In this document: positions 10,184-21,300 of the stretch, piece by piece
Layout of the letters: each line of letters starts with the position of its first letter
Numbering within the stretch: the first letter of the stretch is position 1
DNA from: Kappaphycus alvarezii
Lineage: Eukaryota > Rhodophyta > Florideophyceae > Gigartinales > Solieriaceae
Assembly (NCBI GenBank): GCA_002205965.3
Contig: NADL03000603.1
Span: 62,001-126,000, forward strand
Direction of reading: 5' to 3'
DNA length: 64,000 nt
Program-made: the position numbers and the translations under genes
Notes under the pieces: model-generated
What the model was told of the DNA's origin: nothing
Database searches by the model: none
What the model saw: only the letters and a program-made list of their open reading frames with translations

Positions 10184-10195
10184 ATATTTGGAAAG

Positions 10196-10278
10196 TAATA
10201 CCATTCCTGAAGCAATAGTGCAGACGAGGCCTAATTTGAGTATCCACTGGTATATCCGTTGGGGTTTGAGTTTATTCT
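10196..10278. other. Short spacer of unit X
   Basis: This spacer lies between the short LINE B copy and the LINE A' fragment and is shared with X2 and X3. I see nothing in it. Confidence 0.5.
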
Positions 10279-10835
10279 TGGTAGATCTTTACGAGTTGAA
10301 CAATACGGAACAGAAGCGTGCGTGGGGTACTCAAAAATAAGGTACGAATGCGGGCGACGGGTGGAAACCTGTCGCGCCTGCATCACCTGGAGACTAAACC
10401 CAAAACGGCTAACGAAGTCGCGAAGCTCCTGTTGAGGGGAGGAACCGCGACGAGAAGCAGCGAAGGAAGCAAGGCGGCGGAAGAAACCCTGGCCGTCGTC
10501 GCCCAAGATGCCATAGATATCAATCCCGACAGGGGAGAGGAGGATATCGTTTTGGTCGCAGTAAGTGCCGTAATGATGAGGTTTCTCGCGCTCTGTGAGT
10601 CGCGGCAACGCGTATGGTAACTGTACTTGGAGAGATGTGGCGACGCGCAGAGGGGTGCGCAACCGTAAAATCGACGACGATATCAGTACAGTGAAGCCCA
10701 TGGGCAGCGGGAATGTAAATATCCATTCGTAACGCTGGGGACTCCGAATGCACAGACGAATTAGGAACATGGTAGAGTAGCGGATGCTCGACGTGGGCGA
10801 CGATCCCAACTTCCTTACAGAAGCGAGCGAGGACA
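10279..10835 (-). mobile_element. LINE A' 3' fragment with endonuclease (X1)
   Basis: This is a 5'-truncated copy of a LINE A relative on the minus strand. In its best frame it reads VLARFCKEVGIVAHVEHPLL, RMDIYIP and VVDFTVAHP, that is, the nuclease core, followed by the HYGTYC and ILLSPVGIDIYG segments. It keeps the full-length frame where LINE A copies have lost a base, so it serves as a reference for that part. Frame changes downstream make it a pseudogene. It matches 50869-51424; in X2 only the last 50 bases remain beside E2. Confidence 0.68.
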
Positions 10836-10896
10836 GATAGGGATAAATCTTCAGGATAAGAGATACTCAGAACCAATTACCCCAAGACGGAGGTGT
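10836..10896 (-). repeat. Terminal fragment of an E-family LTR
   Basis: About 60 bases match the terminal part of the E LTR (AACCAATTAC, GGAGGTGTTG), cut by the start of the Copia Cm LTR. It also lies at 51425-51486. Confidence 0.55.
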
Positions 10897-11343
10897 TGTA
10901 TTATTGCCAAAGGTAGTATGAACAGATGAATGAACAGATAAATCAATGACCAATGTCCTTCTCTTGTTTATTATGTTCGAAACTTAGTCTCCCATTGGTA
11001 CCTTTTCTTCTAGTCTCCTCTGGTTTGAAAATCAAGATCAATCAACGCCGGCGGACATGAATTGGGGTATTGTCAGTTGCACACATGTGAAGTGCATGGG
11101 TCAGTTTCACAAGTGTCATACAAAAGGTAGATCTGTAGCTTACACTTATCACCCATGCGTTTTCCATCACATACACGTGTCACATCGCGTATGGCATTCT
11201 AAATGACTCCCACCGCCTATACGTGTCGATCCGCAAGGATGCCGTGAACGGCCAAGGCGTCACCGGCTCGTCTTTTAACTGTTATCATAGTAGTTGGCCT
11301 TAATTGAAAGTGGCAAGAGGTGCCAATGGACGTTTCGACATCA
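10897..11343 (-). repeat. Copia Cm 3' LTR
   Basis: About 447 bases, TGTATTATTG to ACATCA, next to the purine tract that ends the coding region. It matches 51487-51933. Confidence 0.65.
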
Positions 11344-12045
11344 CTCCTCCTCAATGGCTCCTCCAAGCCCTATCCTGAGAATTATTTTGTTTAACTCGGT
11401 GGGATTGAGTGGTTTGGTAAGTATATCTGCGTCACTGTCCTCAGAAGTCACATATACTACGTCCAGGGCCGATTGGTTTACTAGTTCCAGAATGAAGTGC
11501 ATGCGAACGTCGATGTGCTTTGCACGTCCAGATGGACAACGCTCACCTGTTGCACAATTAATGGCTGATTGGTTGTCCGACCGCAGAGGTATCGGTGCAT
11601 CCATGCCGAGCCTTGCTTCCTTCAGCACTCGCGAGACCCAAACTGTCTCCTGTGCAGGCAGAGTCATGCCGTGACACTTAGACTCGCACATAGACAGGTC
11701 AACTGTAGACTGCTTCTTGGAGCCCTATATGCATGCTGCGTTCCCAAGCTTCACCATGTACCCCGACATCGACCTGCGATCTTCGCTTTCAACTGAATAA
11801 TCAGAATCAATATAGGCCTGCGACATCAATTCACCGAACTTATACACTAATTTGTAGTCATAGGTACCCCGGAGATAGCGTAGTACCCGTTTCACAACGC
11901 GATGATAGCACGCTGTTGGTGCTTTCTGGTATCTGGCCAGGATAAGTACCAGTGCAAGGATATCCAGGCAAGTCCTAAGTGCCAAGGACAGTAAAAATCC
12001 GATCATCAGCTGGTAGCGTTCCACCAGCAGCGCGCACTTGTCTTT

Positions 12046-12850
12046 TGTGATGCAATGTCACCAATATGGGGACAAAGCCACCGGATGTTCAGGCAGCATT
12101 CTCGGTAGGCGGTAGAACGTTGGTATGAATACCAGGAAAGGTGTGAAATACCTAAAGAACTAGAGCGCGAGTGGCTAGTAAACCAAAAAACAAAGGGTTG
12201 GCGCTAGGTCGACCAACCAAGGCCCGGCCAACTGACAAAAAGGTGTCAAAATAAACGTTAGCGAAGCGCAGGCTCGTATGCCCAAGTTGGAAAAGGGTGG
12301 CAGTGCCCAATGGTTCCAAGGATGGGGGATTCCCAAGCGCTAAGGTGTTGTTTGCCCGTTTACTCAGTAGTGGCAAGTTGACAAGCGCTAAATACTAAGT
12401 TAGCAGTTAGAGTAGCTACTGTAAAGTTAACGGTTAAGATAGAAATACAAGTAAACCTAAAGCTATTAGGTAATTAGTGGCTGTACAGTCCCGAGCTGGC
12501 GGGGTGAGTCGTGAGATCAAAAGTCGCGTGTGTGACCTCGCATACAGTGCACGCGCGTGGCTTAAATTGCCAAAATTGCCAGGACAGTTATTCCCCTTAC
12601 TGCAGTATACAGCATTACAGTCCCGTGCACTCTTACAATGCAAGTGTACACTGTACACTCGGGTCGCGAGTGTGATGCGCCGTGTGCCTAGGTGGTTACT
12701 GTAGAACCAAAATAAACATGAGTGGTAAAACATTACCAAAAAAATTCGATTTCCAAATGTACCGTTTGGCAACTTTGCGCCCGTGGGAACATGTCCCAAA
12801 AATAACACAAAAATAAAGGGTCAAAAAGCCCCGTCGGGATGGGCACTACA
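12046..12850 (-). repeat. Solo LTR of element D
   Basis: This 805-base sequence, TGTGATG to CACTACA, interrupts the Copia Cm coding region and is flanked by GTCTTT on both sides (12040-12045, 12851-12856). The same LTR lies at the same Cm site in X3 (52628-57862), where internal D sequence follows. Orientation is taken from the X3 copy, where a purine tract and a chromodomain frame point to the minus strand. AATAAA motifs on the plus strand leave some doubt. Confidence 0.8.
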
Positions 12851-13444
12851 GTCTTTCTCGGTGGCAAGGACGCCAAAAAAGGGTTCCACCATTGGAGTGC
12901 GCGTCGGATTGGATTTATATAGTCATAATAGGCGTAGAATATTGTCTGTATGATGTTACTGTTCATTCGAAGTGACTCTGGTTTGTGTAAAGAGCTCAGC
13001 TCCTATCCAAGCTGAACTCCAAGAAAAATTTCAACCTTGTCGTACACACGTATGTCATAGAGCCGCTTGAGCTCCTCCACAACTGCATTTTGCTCATCCG
13101 AAGTCAAATTCATAACAAGAACAGCATCGACGTAGACAAGTATAAATTTAAACCAGATTTGTATTTTCGACGAAAAACACACGGTGCACTCGGAAGTGCC
13201 TCATAACTCAATGACTGTGAGTCACCACACAGCTTCGTATGCTAAGCCAAATGAGGTTGTTTCAACCCCTACATCGCCTTTAACAGTTTATGGCATCTAG
13301 TTTTCCGCCCGGGGCTTCCGCGGGGAGACATGACCCTGACATTTTCCGAAAGCTCTCCATTGTGAAATGCTGATTTCACATATAGCTGCGCAGCATGCGT
13401 ACCCAGACACAACGCTAGGAATAATAAATCACGTACCAAGGACG

Positions 13445-13670
13445 TGTATGTCCGCACACGTATGCCCTGATGCATTCGTGACGGATTATTCTGCAGTTGG
13501 ATTCTTGAGTACATTCTTTTTGCGTATTGTTGCAATCATGCTAGAGACAGGATAATTGCGTTAATCTAGTCACAACAAACTGTACATATAGAACTGGTTG
13601 GACACACAAAACAGAAAGTGGCAAGGGAGAATCTCAAGTCACAAGACTCAAAAGCACCAGAATTGTACTG
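13445..13670 (+). repeat. Copia Cp 5' LTR
   Basis: About 226 bases that match 17655-17876. It starts TGTATGTCC and ends GAATTGTACTG. Confidence 0.75.
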
Positions 13671-13671
13671 T

Positions 13672-13683
13672 TTATGGGCCCAG
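13672..13683 (+). promoter_or_regulatory. Primer-binding site of Cp, initiator tRNA type
   Basis: TTATGGGCCCAG lies just after the 5' LTR. It is complementary to the anticodon stem-loop of eukaryotic initiator tRNA-Met (CUGGGCCCAUAA), the internal half-tRNA primer known from Drosophila copia. Confidence 0.75.
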
Positions 13684-16389
13684 TTCAACGATGGAAGACC
13701 CTCGCAAAGTTTCCAAGTTCAATGGAAGATCAGGTCAAGATTATCATTTGTGTGTTGCCCGCACAGAAGCAGCTCTTGAGGGAAAAGGGGTGTTGCAAAT
13801 GATCTAAGATGACATCTTTTGTCGAGATGAAGACACTACTGTTGAAATAAAGCAGGAAGGGCTATTGCCCGTGTGATAATTATACAGGGCCCTGGTGATC
13901 GGCCCTTAAGTCTTTGTTTGGCAGTAAAGAATGATCAACACAAAATGTGTCGAGACTTAAAACAGGTACGCCGTGTGTAACACTGCCACGAGTGTGCAGT
14001 TGCAAACGAAACCAGCCAGTTTTTCGTACCAAGGACAGGTGATGCAGGACTATGTCGATATTTTCGATGAGATATTCAATCGCCTTACTGCAATAAAGAG
14101 TGAAATATCCGAACAAATACAAGTTGCAATGCTGTTCGCCTCGTTTGGAAATAAAAACAAGTCCCCGTTCGGACATACTATTCATCCTTACAGAACGCAA
14201 CGGGACCTATTACTTGGGAAACAGCTACGGGTAGATTGCTGCAAGAGTTTGAGGACCAGACGAACAGAACTGTCAGTTCAAAGGATGTTAGAAACCATGA
14301 CCTTGGACAGGCATTGAATATGAGTCATATGAAGTTAGTTCATAACAGGAACAGGGCTGGGCAGAATGATACTAGGCGATGTTACCTTTGTAATCAAATC
14401 GGCCATATAGCCGGCAACTGTTATAAAAACAGAGTAAGGAAAGAAATGAGAGGTACAAGTTCGCATAATGATAATGGAAATGCACAAAACGCAAAAGCAC
14501 TGACTGCAACTGGACGTCATACAGAACAAAAGGACAAACTTAGTAGATTTTTCTCCTGTTTTTACCGAAAATCACACAGAAGGTAAGTGTCCGTGGCAAG
14601 GAAGGATCGCGTAATACTGAAAAGATTAATACGTCTATGGACACTGATGGTGATGAAAATACCGAGCCCTTGGCTTTGACAGCCAAAACAGCGGCTATTG
14701 TGCATCGAGTAGAGATATAACTCTGAATTTTATTCTCGATTTAGGGGCGTGACGTCATATTTTATACTGTAAGGAATGGCTCACTAAGCCAGGATAGATA
14801 CGGCCACTCCCGATCGTTGTAGATAATGGAAGAAAGGTACACGCGACTCACACAGGAACCGTTTATCTGGTAACACATATAGGTAACCCACAAGACCAAT
14901 ATGAGAGCGTTGTTGGACTGTACGACGCGTTGTACGTGCCCCGGTTTGCACTCGAACATTATATCGTGTTCGAAGCTATGTGATGCTGGCTACCATATTA
15001 ACTTTGGGAAAAATGGAAAATGCGCAGCAATAGAGTACGGAGTCCTTAAGTTTCAATGAAAACTGCAGAGTGGGTGTATCACATAAAGGCATGTCCTACT
15101 GGTGAACTACATGAAAGTAATAGTGATGATGGCACTCTTGGTCAAGCTACACCGGCACAAGCATTGAAAACAGGATCTCAGAAGGGTAGTTACCTAAAAC
15201 TTTGGCACTTCTGGCTGGAACACGCCCTAAGGAGAGCATAAAGATGCTTAACCGTAGATCAGCTGTTGAGGGTTTGGACCTGGACATTAGTTCGGATGAT
15301 GATGAAAATGAATTGCGCAATAGTTGCCTCAAAGGCAAGCAAACTAAGCAGACTTTAAGAAAGAATACGCACTGCTCGAAGCAACCAAGTGAGGTCGCTC
15401 ACTCGGATATATGTGGTCCAATGTCTGTGGCATCATTCTCAGGCTACAAATACTCTGTATCTTTTATTGACTAATGTACCTGTTATATTTCAGTTGTCCC
15501 TATTGTTAAGAAGAGAGAGGTACTAGACCAATTTAAGTTGTTCCAATCTTGGTGTGAACGGAAGTTCGGAGTCAAAATCAGGACAGTAAATTCAGATCAA
15601 GGGGGGAATACATCAGTATGAATAATTATTTAGCGGAGCAAGGCATAGACCAAACATTTGCACCCAGTTCTTGCCCAATTTTAACGGTATTTCTGAAAGA
15701 GCAAACAGGAATATCGGTGAATTTTCAAGAGCAACCCTTGATTATGCTTCATTACCTAATATTTTCTGGGCAGAGGCGATTACTCATATTTTCAAAATTC
15801 GGAACTATTTTTTCTCCCCTCGAAATGATCCAGAGCGAGTTGAAATCATTGGAGTCTCATATGACATGGAAGAAGGGGCAGAAGCCCATAATGCACGGAC
15901 AGTTCATACGAAATTTATATTTACACCTAAGTTCGATGAAAATGGAAACACAGTAAGGCATAAAGCAAGGCTTGTAGCCAAAGGATTTATGCAAGACACA
16001 GTTGAACAAACTTTGGCTCCCGTCATTGACTTTGACACAATCCGAACATGTCTTGCAGTGGCTGTGCAGAAGGGATACCATCTGCAGCAAATGGATATAA
16101 GAACAGCATTTCTACATAAAGGAATTAAGAACAAGGTTTATGTGTCTCCACTGGATGGTATTAACCTATCCAAGGTAATACCAGGTGAGTTCCTTGAATT
16201 ACAAAAGGGACTCTACGGACTCAAAGAAGCCCCGAGACTTTGGTACGACAAATTCAGTTCTGTAATGTTACATTTGAAATTCGCATCACTGAAATCTGAC
16301 AGTTGCGTATACCGTCGAGGGAATATCTGGATAATACTATATGTTGATGACATATACTTATGGGTCCTACAATGAATGATATAAAAAAT

Positions 16390-16449
16390 CACAATCAGAT
16401 TTGAGTCAGTATTTCGATGGGAAGAAATACTGACTCAAATCTGATTGTG
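16390..16449. repeat. Perfect 26-base inverted repeat
   Basis: Arms 16390-16415 and 16424-16449 are perfectly complementary, with an 8-base loop. It lies just after the RT YVDD region of Cp. Confidence 0.85.
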
Positions 16450-17654
16450 CTTGGGAAATTAAGTTTATTTCTTGGGTTTTTTTTGTTCAGGAGGGAAGTA
16501 ATACATATTTGACGCAAGAGGTATATCTTTTAAGAATTTTAAGCGCTTTGGAATGCAGAATTGTCGAACAGTCTCAACTCTCTATAGCGGAGGGCGCAAT
16601 CAATGACTTGGTACAGAAAGTGCAGACGCAGAAAAAGAAAAATACCAAGAATTGTTGAGTGCATGGTTGTCTATATCAACAAGAACACGGCCTGATATAA
16701 GTGCTGCGGTTACAATACTAAGCAGGTCCGCTACAAGACTTACAGTGTTACGTCATCAGATTCTAAACATAATCTTGAGTTACTTGAAGGGCACCTCAAA
16801 ATACGGACTCAAGTTTACAAAAATTGAAAAAGGAGATTTATTGAACGTATTTTGCGATGCGGACTGGGCCGGAGATCATTCTGACCGCCGCTCGACGACT
16901 GGAATTTTATTTCAGCGTGGAGAATCTTCAGTAAATTGGAGAACAATGAAGCAGAAATCAGTTGCATTGTCTTCTACAGAAGCAGAATTTAATTCACTTT
17001 CCGAGGGAAATAAACTGGTAGTCTGGATGAGACGCTTGCTGACAGAACTCGATTGCCCACAGGAAGGAAACACTACAATATTTGAGGATAATTAAGGTGC
17101 CATTCTCTGTGGAACAGAAGGTATACGTAAGGCAAAGCACGTATCTATCCGGTGCAACTATGTCAGAGAACATTCCAGTTCGGGGATAATCAAGGTGCAG
17201 TACTGCCCAACGCATAATATGCGTGCAATTCTATATTGAAGAAGCCTCTCCCACGATTGAGATTTGAATATCAAAGGGGTGAAATCGGTGTGCGTAGCAG
17301 AGTACCTCAGTGATGATCTGAAGTAGGCGGTCAATTAGCAACAGGGGAGTTGGGTTGAGCACTTGTTCCGCACAGTGTGCAAATCTCGCGCATGATTCTG
17401 GCGCGTGTCAATGATACTAAGACTCGTGCAGTACTGAAGCTCTTTTCAGAGTTACACATACAAAAAAGATACTGCCCATAATACGGGCACGTGTCCAGGA
17501 CATTGGACTTATATAGAAGAGAATCTTCCAAGAAGCTGTGCGCATATGCGTTTATGTTTGTCTCTTTTGCATTTTGATCAGGCTCGTGTGGCCACAATCT
17601 CTATTGCCAATAAGATATTACAATTTTGGATGAAAGATTTTCTTTAGAGTGGAC

Positions 17655-17876
17655 TGTATATCCACACACGTATGCCCTGATGCATTCGTGACGGATTATT
17701 CTGCAGTTGGATTCTTGAGTAAATTCTTTTGCGTATTGTTGCAATCATGCTAGAGACAGGATAATTGCGTTAATCTAGTCACAACAAACTGTACATGGAA
17801 CGGTTGGACACACAAAATAGAAAGTGGCAAGGGAGAACTTCAAGTCACAAGACTCAAAAGCACCAGAATTGTACTG
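17655..17876 (+). repeat. Copia Cp 3' LTR
   Basis: About 222 bases that match the 5' LTR. It is preceded by the short purine-rich stretch AGAGTGGAC. Confidence 0.72.
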
Positions 17877-18272
17877 AGATATCAAGATTGGAGGGGTGCG
17901 CGTTGAGAACTTTCAAAAATGAGCAAAGCTAGACACTTGGGAATATCTGGGATCCAAAGCGTAAAGACATCATGTGCACTAGAATTCCGGTGTGATATGG
18001 GTGCGGAGGTGGCTCTGGAGTGTAATCTAGATCAACCAGATTGCTCTCGAGATACTTTTCTTCTTCGTGTGAAAATCGTAGATCTTCGTGTGGCATATCG
18101 GAACATAGTTTTCAAAGTCGAAAGACTCTAATTGGTGAATATTTCAAATCGACCAGAAGGGGTCAGACGGGGTGGTCTAGTTAATTTTCCCAATAAGAGC
18201 AATCGCATAAAAAGCGAAAGAAGGTTTCCCACTTGCATACCCAAGGAACGGAGATTCTCTAGGATATATACA
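17877..18272. other. Spacer after Copia Cp
   Basis: A plus-strand open frame of 70 codons (17919-18131) has no recognised relatives. The stretch may be the rest of the disrupted Copia Cm, but I cannot show it. Position 18236 is the point where the X2 copy resumes after E2. Confidence 0.4.
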
Positions 18273-18283
18273 CTTTAAAAATG

Positions 18284-18442
18284 AACCTGCTTGATGGCTG
18301 GCCTGAAGGTAGCATTTTAGGAAGCGTAGTTCCTTCTCCATTACTGTGTCGGTATACCCTTTTTGAGTCTATTGTGGTTGTCCGGAAAACCATGGGATAG
18401 ATCGGATATATCTTGCGAGAGTAAAACACCCAAAAGTTCCCC
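18284..18442 (+). mobile_element. LINE B 3'-terminal copy with TSD (X1)
   Basis: This is a plus-strand, 159-base piece of the LINE B 3' end (CCTGCTTGATGGCTGGCC to the C-rich tail). It is flanked by CTTTAAAAATG (18273-18283) and CTTTAAAGATG (18443-18453). In X2 (42175-42326) both flanks are exactly CTTTAAAGATG. Confidence 0.78.
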
Positions 18443-18453
18443 CTTTAAAGATG

Positions 18454-18830
18454 TAGCCTTGAGCGTCGCTTTAAACCCCTTCCAACAAACAACTGGTGTA
18501 ATTCTGGACTAATCGCCGCAAGACGAGCGAAAAATGCTTGCCGCGCATCCGCAATCGGACAGCTGACCGTGGGACAATACTAGTCGCAACCTGGTTGGCA
18601 AATTCCGAGCAATCGTGTGCCAGCCCCCAACGTGGAAAGTGGGGGCAATGAAGCGATACCCAGAACCTTTTGAACGTATCAAGTCGGCAAAGGCGAGTGT
18701 TCTTGCCAAGGCGAGCATGGTTAAAGGGCTTGAGTGGGCATCGCGCCAGGTAGGGGAGGCGGCCTGCAGTTAAAGGATGGATGAAGGTTACGTCATAATA
18801 GCCTGCGCTCCTGTTCTCTCTAAGGGGAAG
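18454..18830 (-). mobile_element. LINE B2 fragment, second locus (X1)
   Basis: This is a minus-strand ORF2 C-terminus with YYDVTFIHPL (nuclease core) and ARLGKNTR. It is 5'-truncated and frameshifted, with a counterpart at 42338-42715. It is a diverged sibling of 8520-8905. Confidence 0.55.
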
Positions 18831-19330
18831 GTTTGGTTGTTTACTCTCGGAAGATATATCTGATCTATCCATGGTTTTCTAGACTATCTCATTCGGCTCA
18901 AAAAGGTATACTAACACAGTAATTAGGAAGGAACTGCCTGAAACCCCTTTCTCTCCAAGCACCATGATGTCAGGGCGAACTACATGGCCGCATTGTGGGG
19001 GTCAGCGACAGCGTGTCGGGCGGCTTTGGGTAAGTTTGCTACATAAAACTGTGTTTACAAGTCATCTCGCCATTCGCGGGTGGATCCATAGCCACAGCAC
19101 AGCGCGTGGTCACTGTATTGATCCGTGAGTGCCGTATATTCCCCCTTGTGGCATTTTAAAGCTGGAGGAAACAGTGGTACCCGGCAATAGACCTGCAACC
19201 ACGTCTTGTAATTGCGGTCCGAGATGTAGGTGCGCAGGCCTAGAGCCGGTTGGCATGAAAGCCAGTCCTTCCATCCATCCACTGAAAAAGGTCGAATATA
19301 TCTTCCAAGAGTAAAACACCCAAACCTTTT
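18831..19330 (-). mobile_element. LINE B relic, second locus (X1)
   Basis: These are minus-strand fragments with DWLSCQPALG and YTALTDQYSDHALCC (zinc knuckle). A short LINE B tail in the other orientation sits at about 19288-19330. It is heavily decayed and matches 42716-43220. Confidence 0.5.
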
Positions 19331-19369
19331 CCACCTGACAACGAAGCTCAGAATTCCATGGTTCTCTCA

Positions 19370-19680
19370 TGCCCCTTTGGCATGACGTCCTATCCCTATA
19401 GCTACTCTGTGAGGGTGGCACCCGGATGCCTATAGGGTGCTAACCTACGTTGCGCGGAAAGTAGCCGTTAGAGCGATGGATACATGGTAAGGTCCGTACG
19501 GTACTTACTCAGAGGCGCGCTGCAGCGGCAGTAGAGTCCAACGCAGCCTGCCTGGTGGGAATTCATGAGCCGGTTTTTTAGGGCGATTTTAGGTATTAAT
19601 GGGCACCCTGTGGGATATTTCGGGCCACAACCGACTATATTTTTCAAATATTAAATCACCCCAAATTTTCCCCGCATGGT
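19370..19680 (+). mobile_element. LINE B 3' end, plus strand (X1)
   Basis: This holds the C-terminal tail (RRAAAAVESNAACLVG in the X2 copy) and a 3' UTR ending AAATCACCCCAAATTTTCCCC. It is a 5'-truncated insertion with a counterpart at 43254-43562. Confidence 0.55.
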
Positions 19681-20225
19681 GTCTGTTAGGCGCGTGCTGA
19701 TAGGAACGTATTTTTTGTTGGCCTCATCTACAGACTCTTTGTTTACTGTACTACCTCCCCTTGTCCAAAATTGCTTATAGCTCCGGTCCTTCCTCGTCCT
19801 CCCTGAGCCTTGCTTATCATTACCGCAGTTCTCTCCAAATTTACTTCCATTTCATCTAGATATTTCAAACTGTATCTGCCCTCTGAAGCGATCTTGAATC
19901 AAGTTTGTTTTCCTTTTTGCTTACCTCCTCCTCCAAATTCATTTTATGAGAAAAAGGGGGCAATTGCACTACTACAAAATCCCTTGCAGATTTATTTGAC
20001 CTATTCCTGATCAATAGAACCTGCCCCATGAGTCTGTTTAAACCTCTTTCTTCCAAGTTTCAAACGTCCCCGATCATTTTACTCATCACCTCTCTCCCCC
20101 ACACAACCAAAACACCCTCAATTGCCTCCTATTCCCCAAAGCCTACCAAAATAAACTATCTATGTCCTTCGAAAGTAATATCCAAAAATCGCCATCCCTT
20201 TCCCCTAAACCCTATTCCCCTACTC
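19681..20225. other. Spacer before acidic pseudogene (X1)
   Basis: This AT-rich stretch is shared with 43563-44107. It has short open frames but none is conserved. It may contain the promoter or first exon of the acidic gene remnant downstream. Confidence 0.4.
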
Positions 20226-20726
20226 TCTTTCGGACCTACTGACTATGATGACTGCCTGCACCGGCAAACCAAAAAGGATGTGATCAAATTCGTGCGTCGC
20301 CTTTTATTGAGATGACGTGGAGGAGGTAGGTAAGGGGCGGGAGCAGGACATCGAGGAGGAAGCTGGGGAGACCTTTGACGAGTGGGTAGCCCCAGAATTG
20401 GTCTACGAGGTTAATATCGAGGAAGACGGGGAGGATGAGGAGGAAGAGGAGGATGAAGAGGAAAAAGAGGACGATGAAGAGGACGAGGACGAGTTGGATC
20501 AGGTAACAGGGGGCATGGAAAGTGTTTGACTGGTGGGCCTGGACTGGAGATTATGGAACAAGTGGTGGCGACGCCGGAACTGGATAGAGATATCTTTAGT
20601 AGTTTAGATATCTCCCAGGAGGAAATAGAGAGATGTGAGATGTTCGCAGATATTTATGGCGACTGCTTGGGCAGCATGGATATTTTGGAGGAGTTGTTTG
20701 GATCTGATTTAGAGAATGGAAAATAA
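20226..20726 (+). pseudogene. Acidic protein gene remnant (X1)
   Basis: Three consecutive plus-strand frames read as pieces of one acidic protein: a start-proximal GPTDYDDCLHRQTKKDVIKF, a middle DEWVAPELVYEVNIEEDG followed by a Glu/Asp-only run (about 20440-20500), and an end LDISQEEIERCEMFADIYGD closing at 20726. The frame changes twice, near 20310 and 20525. X2 (44108-44607) has the same text with its own frame changes; there the junction near 44185 reads RRLFEDDVEE. It is not recognised. A host gene fragment or a retroelement accessory ORF are both possible. Confidence 0.5.
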
Positions 20727-20825
20727 GAGGACCTCATTGATTGTTCGTTCCTCAAGTATCTTTTGTTTAGAATATATCGTCCACACAAATTGTTTTATGA
20801 ATTTCCTGGTACCTTCTGCAGTTTT

Positions 20826-21168
20826 GTTCGGACTTTATAGGTAGCCAACAGTCTATATAGCTGAGTAAACTGCTTTCTCATGGAGAAATCAAGCAAGTTG
20901 GGAGAAAACTTCAAGTCAAGTCCCGGGAAGTAGGAATTCGAGAGTCAACTTCAGACCCGAGGAACATTTTTCTTACGCTGTTCGCAGAGCATCAGTGCTA
21001 GACCCTGCCCCTTCCATACTTTCTTGTAGCTCTCTCAACTCTCTTCCATATAAACTCCTTTTTGTTCGTTCAAATATACCACAATAGCACTTGTTTCGCT
21101 TGCAACACCTCCTTCTTGGGGTAGGTGGTTCTGAGTATTCTCTTCCCGACGATTTACCCCTATCAGCG
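20826..21168 (+). repeat. Old E-like LTR fragment (X1)
   Basis: This sequence aligns with the 3' half of the E LTR (GTAGCCAACAGTCTATATAG near the TATA box, ending CCCCTATCA) but is clearly more diverged. It also lies at 44703-45050, so it predates the duplication and marks an older subfamily. Confidence 0.65.
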
Positions 21169-21300
21169 TCAAAGGCCTTATTTTAACTGGGCGAGCGAGT
21201 TGTCCTTGCCCAAGTCGCTGCCTTGATCGGTAGCCGTGAACTGGACAACCTTCTCGTGTGCCACATGTGTCTTTCGCTCATCATGTACCCTAACTGCGGA
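21169..21300 (-). mobile_element. LINE B fragment beside old LTR
   Basis: This fragment matches the 9660-9790 part of LINE B (CAAAGGCC, GCGAGCGAGTT, TTGCCCAAG). It also lies at 45051-45180. It is too short to read a domain. Confidence 0.45.

Larger units (their letters stand above)
10897..13444 (-). mobile_element. Copia element Cm, old and broken (X1)
   Basis: This is a Ty1/Copia-type element on the minus strand. Its 3' LTR is 10897-11343 (TG...CA, preceded on the minus strand by the purine tract GAGGAGGAG). Recognisable parts are the RT (about 13400-12860, with YVD and FLGVQL) and RNase H (about 12120-11345, with ALRT, RVLRYLRGT and ILTKPLNPTE). It is interrupted by the D solo LTR (12046-12850) and by Copia Cp from 13445. 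The 5' half is not recognised. It has many breaks. A second copy at 51487-52627 shares the D insertion site, so Cm is older than the unit duplication. Confidence 0.78.
13445..17876 (+). mobile_element. Copia element Cp, broken
   Basis: This is a plus-strand Ty1/Copia element of about 4.4 kb inside Copia Cm. Parts in order are the 5' LTR, an internal initiator-tRNA primer site, gag (from about 13690, with a CCHC knuckle CYLCNQIGHIAGNC near 14380), the pre-integrase and integrase region (about 15200-15950), the RT (about 15950-16370, QMDIRTAFLH and YVDD), RNase H (about 16650-17095, FCDADWAGD and SSTEAE) and the 3' LTR. It has roughly ten or more breaks and is not functional. The two LTRs differ at a few percent by eye, suggesting moderate age. 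No target duplication was found. Confidence 0.85.
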
